Source of the DNA: Tuctoria greenei
Taxonomy: Eukaryota > Streptophyta > Magnoliopsida > Poales > Poaceae
DNA length: 64,000 nt
NCBI GenBank assembly: GCA_036927565.1
Contig: JAYESD010000007.1
Location: 2,749,644 to 2,813,643, forward strand
Direction: 5' to 3'
Shown: in pieces, positions 32,385 to 42,837 of the stretch
How positions within the stretch are numbered: position 1 is the first letter of the stretch
Layout: every line of letters starts with the position of its first letter
The notes under the pieces: generated by a model
What the model saw: only the letters and a program-made list of their open reading frames with translations
The model's database searches: none
Told to the model about the DNA's origin: nothing
Translations under genes and position numbers: made by a program

Positions 32385-35300
32385 TGTGGAGACCGGAGTC
32401 CACACATCCGAGGATCTCATTGGGTGATGCCATGCGATGCGGCATCTAACAACACACACAAAAAGGATACCAAAACATATAAAGTTTTCATTTCATAATA
32501 AGAAGAGTTTACAAAAGAGTGTACAACAAAAGTACACACGCAACGGAAAATACATACTCATAATCTCCCCTAAGCAGGAGAGAAGCCGTCCATGCCCTAG
32601 GACGATTCTCAATAGCAACATGAAGAACACTCAACGGCGGCGTGGTTTACATGAGATTCTTCTCGACACCTCGAGGTCTCATGTACAACCTGATCAGCAA
32701 AAATAAACTAATACCTGCAAAAATTGTTAAAGCGCAAACGTGAGCATAAGGCTCAGCAAGACTAACCCATCTCACTAGATATATGCAGGGGTAAATACTA
32801 AGCATAGGTAAGGAATAGCATAAAAGACTCGCCTACAAGTGGATCCTTATAGTCATGTTTTAAGTAGCACATGGCATTCTTCAGGCACGACACATCATAG
32901 ACTCCACAATCAAACAAGAAACACTTTGCCGATGATATGACATGCCCAAAGCACATAATGCTATTACAGGTAAAGTATGGGGAAACTGTAAACTTTTAAT
33001 TGTACTATCTCTAAGCCAACAAGGTTGCAAAGCAATTATAATTCAATATATCATATTCTTTTGACTTCTTCAGTATTTACTACGTCACGGCGCAGTGAAC
33101 AAGTGGTACTCTATTATCGCGAGGGACGGTGATTGCAATCAGGACACACCCGGACTACACGACACATACGCTCATTTGGAAGTGTCAACGAGTACATTAG
33201 TACCTATGTAACACTTCAGTACTAGTCGTATATGGCCATCTTTCACAAGAGACCCCCATATCGAAACAAGCCTTCATCCCGAGCAAAATGTCCTTCTACA
33301 CGGACACGTCGAAGTTGCCCGCTAGAAGAGACTTCACCTTTTGCCTTCGCATATCCATTCAAGGATGGCAGGCAAGCTTCGACACCACAGTCGTCAAGTT
33401 ACATCAGTTTATTAGGCCTCATTAACCCATTATGCAACCGGTACAGTTCAAACTTGCCCAAGCAGGGCCGCACACGGCTCGGTCCTTAATCGACACAGGC
33501 AAGGCTATACGACCGAGATCACATCTCGTCGCTTCCTATCCACCCCTGTCCGGTCTCAAATTCAGGTTCATATCTCGAGTGTTTGCTATATCAACCCTGT
33601 GTGAAAAGTCCTACATCACTCGCGAGTAGATTCCAACTACTCGACTTCTACCGGATTTTCTATACATTAGCAAAGCAGTTACTACAGGTCAAACTGTAAC
33701 CCATTCCAACCGACCTCTGGGATTTGTGGTCATGCAAGTGGAGTATCAATCACCCTATACGTAATGCACATATGAAACTTAAGACGTAATATGAGAAATA
33801 CTGTAAAACTCTATAAAGCTTTTAAATGCAAACTGGAGCTTGCCTTAGTTTGCGACTCTATATCAATGTCAGTTGTTATTGGCTTGGTCTTCCTTCGAAG
33901 AGTCCGCCATGGAACTTCAAGCTGGACACTCTGGCCTTCTCCTCCAAGTGAAGCTCCTCATCGATCACCTACCATCACGTTCCTACCGACATGATATGCA
34001 TATAAGTACATAATATAATATACTTTAGATTAAACAAGTTAAACAACTCTAAGACTAGTGAGACTAACTAGAAGGAAGGGGTATGCCTCTGTTGTGTGGA
34101 TAAAAAAGTATGGAGTCAAGTGGTCATAGTAGTATCGGGATGTGAATTGAAAGGTGCAATGTAAGCACACATTGCAACTTGGCACTCAACACTCGACGCT
34201 ATGCCACGCAAGGACGATAAAGCTGAATGGTGTGGAAGTGTTGGACTGGTAGTGTAAGGATGACCCAAGAGTCAAGGTGGAGCATTGAAAGCTTAAGGCA
34301 TGAGTGAACTGTGCAACAAGAGGTCATGACTCAGAAAGCGACCAATGAAGTTACACAAACTCATTACAGAGTAAACCTAATTAAGTGACCAGTGTGGTCG
34401 CAAGGTTCTGAAATAGGATGAATCGATGTGAAACCTAGCGACACTTGGAAAAGAAGTGAGATCGGCATTGCTTGGACTCAAAGAGTCATCACAAGCACTG
34501 CTAACCTAACGTGAGTACCAAGACACGTTCAGAGGACTTTTAGGTAAATCAATCGCTACGACTATCTTCACAAGCATCGTCCAAGTGCTTACATGACACT
34601 ATTGCAGTGTCCTTTGCAAGATTGTCCAGATGAGCTTGGTGAACTCCTGGAACTCGAACATAAGGCATTATTATGTTGCGACGATGTGCTTTGCCCTCTC
34701 GGGAAGATTATCTCATCAACGTTCACAGCGACCCGGACTTGTCCATGGTGGTGGGCGGAATCCCGAACACCACCTTATGAGTCACAAGGTTAGTGATGTC
34801 GACTCGATCGTCGGCAAGTGACTCGACGAACCTGTCGTCGATGAAAAGGCACACCTAGTTAAGCGATTCTGTGGACGATTAGGAAACATCATCAACACGA
34901 ATAAGAAACTCTTATCCAAGGTTCCCCTTGGTCTAGTTTTCCTTGTCGGTCGCAACGTTCTCGCATTACTCAACCAGGGTTCAGCGGTGATCACCAACAT
35001 CCGTGGTTTGACCTAGAAGGCCTTTTATCGAGCACCTTGACTACACCTAGGACTCGATCACCCTCACATCGACTAAAACCTAATTTGGCTTGACAACTAT
35101 TGTCCGACGAGCCGTGCTTGTGTTTCAGCACCACACTCATCACAGTCATACTCCATTTCGATGCCACGGCACGATGGTGGTTCGGAACATCACGACGACG
35201 TCATGTGGTCAACGACGTCGATGCGGCTCATGGTGGAGCATCACGAGCACGCACGGACAAGCCAACGTGATACAAATGACATAGGAGGTCAACTTGGGGA

Positions 35301-37485
35301 TTTCTATAGGAATGATATCAATGCGAAAAATGGACGTACGGCTTGACGACACATGAGTACCATTAGGGGTCACGACGAACGGACTTCGATGATGTCAAGC
35401 AAGGCATTTCAGGGCAAGGCTCACCTTGTAGGCATTTCACCTAACATCTTGGGTGTGTACTTGATTCCGTCGCTTCATCACCATTCAAAAGGTATCTTGG
35501 CACATGTCCTTGTCAATTGCCACATCATTCTACCCCTGCATCACAGACCAGCTCTAAACATCAAGAAAGTGGGTTCTTCCCTCGTAAACATTTCATCGAA
35601 CAGGTTGACTGTAGCATTGATCTGACCAATCTTTGCACAAATCAGAGCTAACCTTGGATCAATTGTTGATGCTGGTGTGTCAACGATGTGTTCTGGGATC
35701 TCATACCTCACATACATCCCTCGCTTTGCTGGTTGGGTGCAACCATGGCGCGGAGCGCCCTGAGGATGCGAGGACATCGACAGTGTTGGGACAGCACAAC
35801 GCGAAATGGCGCAACGTCTGAACGGGACTGCACGGTAAGTATTTGAGCTGCACGCAAAGGATGGAGGTGGCTTGGTACGTACTGTAATGAAGGCAGTGAA
35901 TTGGATATGTGCCGCGATGACAAGAACGACTAGCGCCATGGACGGCGATCACCGCGATGACCATGGCGCGCAGGCAACGGTGACTGTGAGCGAGAAGACC
36001 GACGGCTGGCGAGCAGCGGAGTCGGGCATGGGCGCGGGGAAAACACGGCCCACGGCGGTGACGGGGCACAGGGGGGTGCGGCGGTGGCATGGGCACATGG
36101 GAAGCGCGGCCAAGGCGCGGACATCGGCTGGCGTACGACAGAGCTGGGCACGGCTAGGAAGGCCGGCATGGTGGATGGTGGGCGGCGCCGGCGGACTAAG
36201 AAGGGGCGGGGCAACGAGTGGCACGCAGGGGGCGAGCCTGCGCCGGCGTGAGGCGCAGGAGCAGAGGAGCGATACCATAGCAAGGTGCAGCGGCGCGGCT
36301 GGGTGCCAGGGAGGCGCGGCGACGGAGCGGCGCGGCCAGGAGGAAGCTGGGTCGGCGGCGTGCAGAGGTCGGGGAACAGCGCGGGTCGGCGGCCAGGCGA
36401 GGCGCGCTGCGGCTGGCGGGGTGGTGCGGCTCCGGGCGCGGGGCGACGTTGAAAGCGGCCAGGAGGAGGAGCGCAGCACGGCGTGAGCAGAGAGGAGGCG
36501 CGCGCGGCGTTGGCGACGCGTGGGGGCGGCGCCGGTGAGGAGCCGAAGCAGCTCGGCGGTGAGGGAACTCGACGACGGGGGAGGCGCGCAGTAGGGAGCA
36601 GCGAGCCCGAGCAGGGTGGCCGGCAAGGGAGGCGCGGTGCCGTGGACAGGAAGGAGTCGGGCGGTGTGTATAAGAACCGAGAGAGGAAGAAGCGAACTTG
36701 GTTTTGTGGCCATGAGGATAAACATGACATGTTGGACCCACTTCCCTCTCCTCCCTTCTCCTTTCCAATTTCAAATAGAGCTAGCAAACATGCTTCAAAA
36801 ATATTCAACTTTGGCTCAATGACTAAATAAAATGTGAAGAATTTTATGGTGCAATCAGATTTCAGAGCTAAGCAAGTTGAATTTCTACTCAGTTTGAATT
36901 TGAATTCAAGTGGTGATACTTGACTCAATGAAATAAATAGTAGATTAGGTTCAAAAATCCTGAAACTTTGAAGTTAACCTTTTTGAACTATAAGATACCT
37001 CAGGAAAAATTTGGAGTTGATTTGGACAAGGTTAAGTACAAAGTTTAAGTTTGAAGTCGACTTTGATTAAATTCTCAGTACGTGTCCAATAAATGAAAAA
37101 CGTGCTTCAAAATTTTTTAAACTTTAGCGAGAGTCTATTTGGAATATTAGAAGGTCATGGAAAAATTTACAGCCTTAGATTTGAACTTTTCTGAATGTCC
37201 CATTTTAGGGTTGGAATAATTCCTTTTTCTTTCTCTCTATTTTGTTTTCTTTTCTCCTTCAACTTTTTATTGAAAATGTGAATATTTGGAAATTAAGGAT
37301 TTTACCCTTAAGTTCTAATATACATTAGCAACCATGTTCTATATGTAGAATTTTAACAAGTTCCTATTTGTAGTGAACATTGGTTAACTCATATGGTCAT
37401 GTGAGTTTGGATTTCTAAGTCCACTTTCAAAATTTTTAAGTTCGTACTTTTGCGTTTTTGTTCTTCCGAAAAGCGGGCTTTTACA
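32385..37485 (-). mobile_element. Solo LTR of a Ty3/gypsy (Tekay/Del-like) element, 5.1 kb
   Basis: On the plus strand it starts TGTGGAGACCGG and ends GGGCTTTTACA, with the 5-base duplication CGCGT at 32380-32384 and 37486-37490. There is no gag or pol and the terminal sequence does not recur inside, so it is a solo LTR rather than a full element. On the minus strand it begins TGTAAAAGCCCGC, similar to the TGTAACACCC starts common for Del/Tekay LTRs. It also has the AATTTGAATTTGAATTC-like A/T phrases usual for them (about 36890-36910), so the minus strand is the likely polarity. The GC-rich block 35930-36660 could be a promoter-proximal CpG region. Confidence 0.8.
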
Positions 37486-37572
37486 CGCGTCCCCTTCCCC
37501 TGAGCACGCCGCCTCCTTGACCCTACCCTCAGAGCGTGCATTCTAGTGATTTTATTGAATTTGAGAATGTCC

Positions 37573-37628
37573 AATGAAGGCTCATCGTTAATGAATTTAT
37601 TGATCCAAAGGGGGAATTTTCATTATGG
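37573..37628. repeat. Direct repeat upstream of the Argonaute exons
   Basis: The phrase AATGAAGGCTCATCGTTAAT through GGGGAATTTTCATTATGG recurs at 38103-38153 with several changes. The two copies bracket the captured exons. Confidence 0.75.
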
Positions 37629-37730
37629 TATATATTTATTTTCCTTGTTTATGTCCAATGCAGAAGTAATGTATTTGTTTGGACTATCAATGTATAATAA
37701 ATTCTGATTCGCAAACCCTTAAAATTGCAG

Positions 37731-37985
37731 GAAATGTGGTTGACACTAGCATTTGCTATCCAACCGAGTTTGATTTCTACCTCTGCAGCCATGCTGGAAT
37801 CAAGGTACCTATGCGATAATCGGTCTTTCTCTCACGAGTTTTTGATATTAGGCTATAAAAGCATCATTGGGATGTAAATTGTTTTTTTAGGGGACAAGCA
37901 AACCAGCTCAGTACCATGTCCTTTACCATGAGAACAATTTCTCTGCTGATGCCTTGCAGATGCTCACCAACTGCATATGCTACAA
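37731..37985 (+). pseudogene. Captured Argonaute (AGO) PIWI-domain fragment, two exons
   Basis: Exon A is 37731-37804, after AAAATTGCAG and before GTACCT. Exon B is 37891-37985, after TTTTTTTAG and before GTAAGC. Together they read GNVVDTSICYPTEFDFYLCS, HAGIKGTSKPAQYHVLYHEN and NFSADALQMLTNCICYK. This is the C-terminal PIWI segment of plant AGO1/AGO10-clade proteins, including the YHV histidine that closes the catalytic tetrad in the family. The 86-base intron is kept, so a genomic copy, not a retrocopy, was taken up. Only about 56 of roughly 1000 residues are present; it cannot make a functional Argonaute. It could give rise to antisense or small RNA against a parent AGO gene (inference). 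Confidence 0.85.
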
Positions 37986-38102
37986 GTAAGCTATGTTCTA
38001 TATTCACTAACAGTTCCTGTGTTTATTACAATTGTATACCAATTTGTTCTTGTGTTTATTACAGTTGAATTTTAGGATGTCTCAGTCGAAGCATTGGAGA
38101 CT

Positions 38103-38153
38103 ATGAAGGCTCATCGTCAATGAAGTCATTGAACGGGAGAATTTTCATTACGG
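38103..38153. repeat. Direct repeat downstream of the Argonaute exons
   Basis: This is the partner of 37573-37628 (ATGAAGGCTCATCGTCAATG ... GAGAATTTTCATTACGG). Confidence 0.75.
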
Positions 38154-38871
38154 TCTACAGGATTAGATGATGACAGTTACAATGTGTGTAATTAGTTACA
38201 TTGATATCAGGATGAACATTCTTTGTTGTGTAATTAGTATACTTGATAACCACGATTGACACTTTGGTAATATTTGATTGGTCATTATAATTTAACGTGT
38301 GATAATTTTGTCAATGCATATGTTCATGAATAGTATGTTGCTGACACCGGTAGTACGGCTGCCAAATCCTAGCTAGCTCCTAATAATAGTGCCTGTAAAC
38401 AATCCGTGACGAGCTGTAGCAGAGAACGTCTCGGATAACCCAAATAAAGGAGACAAGCTTCTATAAAGCCCATCTCACATAAGTTAATGAATCTGCGACG
38501 CAGTACACAATAGAGCATCTCGATTAGTCAATATATCTGTGACGTGCTTTGTAAGGCCTGTCACGCTTGTAAGCGGGTGGGCGATGCGCGCCAGCGACGT
38601 CTCCAATGACACCGTAAAGATCGTCAATTATGATAAAAAGAAAGGAGACGCGCTTCTTTTGAGCGTGTCTCGCACCTAGTTCGATCGGCGACGCGCCTTA
38701 AAGCCCGTCTCTGATGCCAATGTAATGCGAGACGCGACAACGGAGACACACAATTTGTTCGTCTCCCTTTTTCGTTCGGGCCCGTCTTGTATGAGCCTTT
38801 CTTACGTAGTATCTTGTACTTGTACTACTCCCACTTTCAGAGATAGATCGCAATTAAGGTTTTCAATGGCC

Positions 38872-40696
38872 CAGTGATTATGTACTTTGAGTAGCACTAC
38901 TCAAGTCGTGAGTTCGATTCCCGGTGGAAGCGAATTTCAGACTGAATTTTACAATACTAAGGGTGTGTTTGGTTCAGCTGTAGATTCCTGAAAATATGAT
39001 TCCAGCTGTGAGCTGTGGAGAAGCTGCTGTGAGCTGTCAGCTGTGGGGAAGCTGAAATCTGTTTGGCTGGAAACAACTGCCAACTGTGGATTCTGTAAGA
39101 AATGACTATAATACCATTATGGATTTGTAATTACGTGTGTATAAATAATATAAATATAAAATTGATGTAATATAAAAAAATATAAAGTCACAAATTACTA
39201 CAAGACTAGTAACTCACATGTATAAAATTTTTTATGATAACAGTATTGATTACATCAAACTAACTAATCAACACATTAATTATGTTATCACAAATATTGT
39301 TCATAGTTATCTTATTTTCCTCCTCGAGAATGTCATTTTCTTGTGTCTATGTCCCTGTTTGTACCGCTTGAGGCATACAAGTTCTCATCTCTCTGACAAG
39401 TTGGTCCCAATATATACAAGTCCTGCATCAAAAGTAATAAACACAAATCTGTCACAAGATGGCGCTCGAAGCCAAGAATCAAGTGTTGTTTGTGATCACA
39501 AATTATCAAGTCCTACAACGATGGATCAAGTGTTGTTTGCAATCAATTGTTTTGTTCATGTGCTGTTTGTGATCCCAAGCACGAGAACAACTCTTATGCG
39601 TGAAGACGCTCTAACATGCAACGAGAAATTAACAATTCTTTCAACTCCTACAACAAAGAATTAACAACTGTGCTTCCCTTGCAGATCCTGATCCTATCTG
39701 CAGCATTGCTGTCTTTTTACCCGCGAGGACTTCCTTCGCATGGCCGTGTACTAGACCAACAGTGCTGGTAGCATGCTGGCACCCGCTCTCAAGACTCAAT
39801 CTAGGGCAAGTGGCAAAGCCGGGCGGCACAGGTCAGGCACCGCGTGTTGCCGCGTTGGTCGGCTGCGCGATCGTGGTAGCAAGGAAATGCTTTCCTGCGC
39901 ACGGACGGCGTGGGGGCCGAGCGGCCTCCGAGTACGCGCGAAGGGGCGGCGGGGCTGCGCCGTGCAGAGGCGACAGAGCGACAACGGACCACGCGACTGG
40001 GCGGCGGCGGCACTTGCGGAAGCCGTGGAGGTGCGAGCGAGATACCGTTGGGGAGAGGAAATAGCGAGTAGAGAAGAGAACAACGCTTACCGGTGGAGGC
40101 GCGCCGGTGGTGGCGCCACCGGTGGAGGCGTGCAACCCTAGTCGCCGGCGGGCGTCAGCTTGCTCACGATGGGGGCGTCGGCCTGCTCCGGATGGGTGCG
40201 CTGGGTGGGAGGAGAAAAAGAAAAATAACGTTTCGTGGTGTAATCAGTGGCAATGGTGGGTAATTTTGTGGAAAAGTTAGAATAAGAATCTGGAAAATCT
40301 GGGGTCTAGACAGATTTCTATTTGCACTAGGAAAATCTACAGATTCCTAACAATCTGATTTCGTAGGGAAGCCCTTTGGTTGAGATTTTAGCTTTTTGGT
40401 AGAGAATTTGGTTGGAAAAGCTGAACCAAAGGGACTCTAAATGCAGGTACTCTACAGATAAAGTCATAAGCGCTGGCTCTGTCGTGTACTTACGAAAAAT
40501 ATGAAGGGATGAACGTGCCGTAATATTGGTCTACGAAGTCATGTCTACAGTCGTGTGCTTAGCCATCCAGTTACCGTTGTCTTGTTCTAGACAATAGGTT
40601 GTGGGTGTCTGCATTTGTACCCACTTGTAATAAATTGGCCATAACCTCCTTGTAAGAAAAGGTCGGAACTTGTATATACCTATTATCTAAAAAAAA
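38872..40696 (+). mobile_element. SINE copy (tRNA-derived type) split by a DNA transposon
   Basis: The SINE is 38872-38960 plus 40441-40696. It starts GCCCAGTGATTATGTAC (box A-like), has box B-like GTGAGTTCGATTCCC, and ends ATTATCTAAAAAAA. A direct repeat of about 20 bases, AATTAAGGTTTTCAA(T/C)GGCC, flanks it (from about 38855 and about 40698), consistent with LINE-mediated insertion. The same family occurs uninterrupted on the minus strand at 21746-22096. Confidence 0.75.
38961..40437. mobile_element. PIF/Harbinger-like DNA transposon, 1.48 kb, TAA duplication
   Basis: It starts GGGTGTGTTTGGTTCAGCT and ends, reversed, GAGTCCCTTTGGTTCAGCT, giving inverted repeats of about 19 bases with mismatches. 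TAA stands on each side (38958-38960 and 40438-40440). The uninterrupted SINE at 21746-22096 has the site without the insert. A GC-rich interior (39780-40200) carries several overlapping open frames but no transposase motif, so it is non-autonomous. A 3-base TWA duplication is the PIF/Harbinger hallmark; the superfamily call rests on that. Confidence 0.75.
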
Positions 40697-40718
40697 TTAA
40701 GGTTTTCAACGGCCCATG

Positions 40719-41255
40719 GACACAACATTTCATTGTGATTTCTGCCTAGGTCGATCATTTCTGAGCGCCCAACTGAGCGTAATTTTCAGCAACGTTTACA
40801 TTGTTTTGTAGTTTCTCGCATTCCAGTCAGGTACTTACATGAAGGAATGGTCAATCATTAAACACTTGACACGCCTGCTACTTTTCATTATGGGATATCC
40901 ACGGAGTGCTAAATGCTTGTCATGCCCCAGAAGTGGGGAGTGATATTGCTTGAGTGCAACGCTGAGCCAGAAGATTGGGGCAGCTCCCTTCGCTTCAAGA
41001 CTCCAATACTTAATGGGAAGGCTGGACCAGGCTATGTTGGATTGCAAGTTCGGATCTCGCATGATTCGATCCATTTTTAGGAGTAATTTGGATGTCTGCC
41101 AATCGATAGTTTCTCACTAATAATTTGGATACAACAGCCATTGCATCCAACAACCTTATGTGGGGATCGGAGGACCTAACTCTCAAGGGTTCTTTCTAGT
41201 TTACTCTTTTTCAATGATAAATGATAATAACTGGTTTTGATATATATTTATATAA
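40719..41255. other. Intergenic stretch with part of a diverged repeat
   Basis: No intact gene. The segment at about 40868-41000 (CGGAGTGCTAAATGCTTGTC and TGATATTGCTTGAGTGCAAC) is similar to 43089-43225 (CGGAGTGATATGTTCTTGTC and TGATATTACTTGGATGCACT). The two lie on either side of the second CACTA element. Confidence 0.5.
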
Positions 41256-42837
41256 TACTACAAAAAGCATTTTCGCAGGGGCCCTTCTATTTTTTTACAG
41301 GCGGTCTGTAAAAAAACCCACCTGTAATGTAAAATATATTAAAATCCGTCTGTGATAATAACATATTACAGACGGCCTGTAACTAAAAACCGCCTGTGAA
41401 AAGTACAAATTATCACAGGCGGTCAGTGGTACAAACCGCCTCTGATAATGGACAATATCATAGGCGGTTGTACGTTAACAGACGCCTGTGTAGATACTGG
41501 TATCCACGCTTTCGTTTCTCCACCAATCAGTGTTCTTCACGCGGATGCACCTACAACCACCTATCTCCTTCGTAAATAATGCACCAGCAACCCCCACCCG
41601 TCTCCCTCGTTAATATTGCACCACCCACCTGTCCGTTTCTTGATGCAGACCCCAAAATCCCCAATCTCACCTCACCCCATAGCAGCGCCGATGGGGCCGA
41701 GCCCCTGCCATGGCGTACCCCTGGCAAGGCGCCATGGCACCTCACCTACGAAGACGAGGGATGCCGCGTCGGGTGAGGAGGCAGCTGAAGCCGTTTGTTG
41801 CAGTCGGACGGCTTCGGCGGAGCAGCTGAAGCCGTGCGCTCGTACGCGCCAAGTCGGAGCCGCTAAAGTTGTGGCTGCAGTCGCTGGCCGGACGGCCTGT
41901 CGCGCAAGCCTAGTTTTGCCAGGAGAAGGCAGCACTCGGTGTCCATCGGCGGGGGCTGGAACAACCACATCTGCAAGTCGCGAGCGAGCAGTTGAAGCTG
42001 GACAGAGAGGATTTACGTCAAGGTAAACAAAGGAGCATGTACCTCATCACTCATCAGGAAAGGCTTTGTATTCTAGAACTAGCTAATAAGTGAGTATGTG
42101 CAGTTCACGGAGGCAGCTTCGGATGATGGCGACGCTACGAGGAATCGCACATCCTTGCCGCAGACACCAACGGCCATGGCCTTCACGAGGTTGATGAGGG
42201 AGATGAGCTGCAGACGAGCATCATCTCTGCAACCTCCATGGTGACCGCGTCGGTGAGGTCGGGAGCCAGCCATGGGAGGCCGCCGCCGGGGTCCGCGAGC
42301 TGCTGCTGCGATGATGTGTTTCTATTGTGTTTTATTTTCTGCAATGTGTTGCGTTGTAATTAATCTGCAATGTATTTTTGTCTAAATTTTCTTGTGTTTT
42401 TAAGCATGTGCTAATTCTCTGTAATGTAATTTTGCCTAAATTTTCAGTATGTGCAGATCCACTGTTCTAGCTCAAATTTGTCTAAATCTTATTGTTTCTT
42501 GTATTCTAATTACGGTCAGCCACGATAACATTGCACACAAACGGTCTTTTATAAAACCCATCTGTAAAAATGCATTATCACAGGCGGTCAGCAGTAAAAA
42601 ACCGCCTGTGAAAATGCATTATCACAGGCGGTCAACAGTAAAAAACCGTCTGTGAAAATGCATTATCACAGGCGGTCAGCAGTAAAAAACCGCACGTGAT
42701 AATACATTTTCACAGGCGGTTTTCACTCCCGCCTGTGATAATAGACTATTTTCACAGGCTCTTTGTTACAGGCGGTTTTTAAAACCATCTGTAATAATAT
42801 GTATTGAGCCGCCTGTACAAATGTCTTTTGTAGCAGT
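41256..42837. mobile_element. Small non-autonomous CACTA-like element
   Basis: The ends are TACTACAAAAAGCATTTTCG and, reversed, CACTGCTACAAAAGACATTT, both close to the common CACTACAAAA terminus. Both subterminal regions (41280-41500 and 42540-42830) are packed with the unit ATTATCACAGGCGGT and its complement ACCGCCTGTGATAAT in both orientations. No transposase is seen. The GC-rich middle (41570-42300) has open frames of no recognised family. The 3-base duplication could not be settled. Confidence 0.78.

Larger units (their letters stand above)
29850..38811. mobile_element. CACTA (En/Spm-type) DNA transposon carrying Argonaute exons, 9.0 kb
   Basis: The left end reads CACTACGTAAGAAA; the right end, reversed, reads TACTACGTAAGAAA, giving a 14-base inverted repeat with one mismatch. 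The 3-base duplication TCT lies at 29847-29849 and 38812-38814. Both subterminal zones are dense in short GAGACG(C/G)G and complementary CGTCTC units, as in plant CACTA elements. No transposase is recognised, so it is non-autonomous. Inside are tandem repeats (30316-30408), an unknown minus-strand region (30430-31189), promoter-like repeats (32030-32380), a 5.1 kb solo LTR, and two exons of an Argonaute gene (37731-37985). Confidence 0.88.

Noticed and set aside
35872..36928. Long open frames on both strands (204, 332 and 258 codons) in the GC-rich block
   Set aside because: They lie inside the solo LTR, overlap each other on both strands and are Pro/Arg/Ala-rich low complexity, as expected for GC-rich noncoding DNA; no domain is visible.
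38880..38935. Possible tRNA gene (GAGTTCGATTCCC box B)
   Set aside because: It does not fold as a full tRNA by eye and belongs to a repeat with a direct duplication and A tail, so a SINE is the better call.
39773..40141. 122-codon plus frame and opposite frames in the PIF/Harbinger-like element
   Set aside because: Arg/Ala/Gly-rich in all frames and GC-driven; no transposase or host motif recognised.
41267..42830. CRISPR-like array of regularly spaced repeats
   Set aside because: The repeats are inverted and direct subterminal units of a plant CACTA-like element; the genome is eukaryotic.
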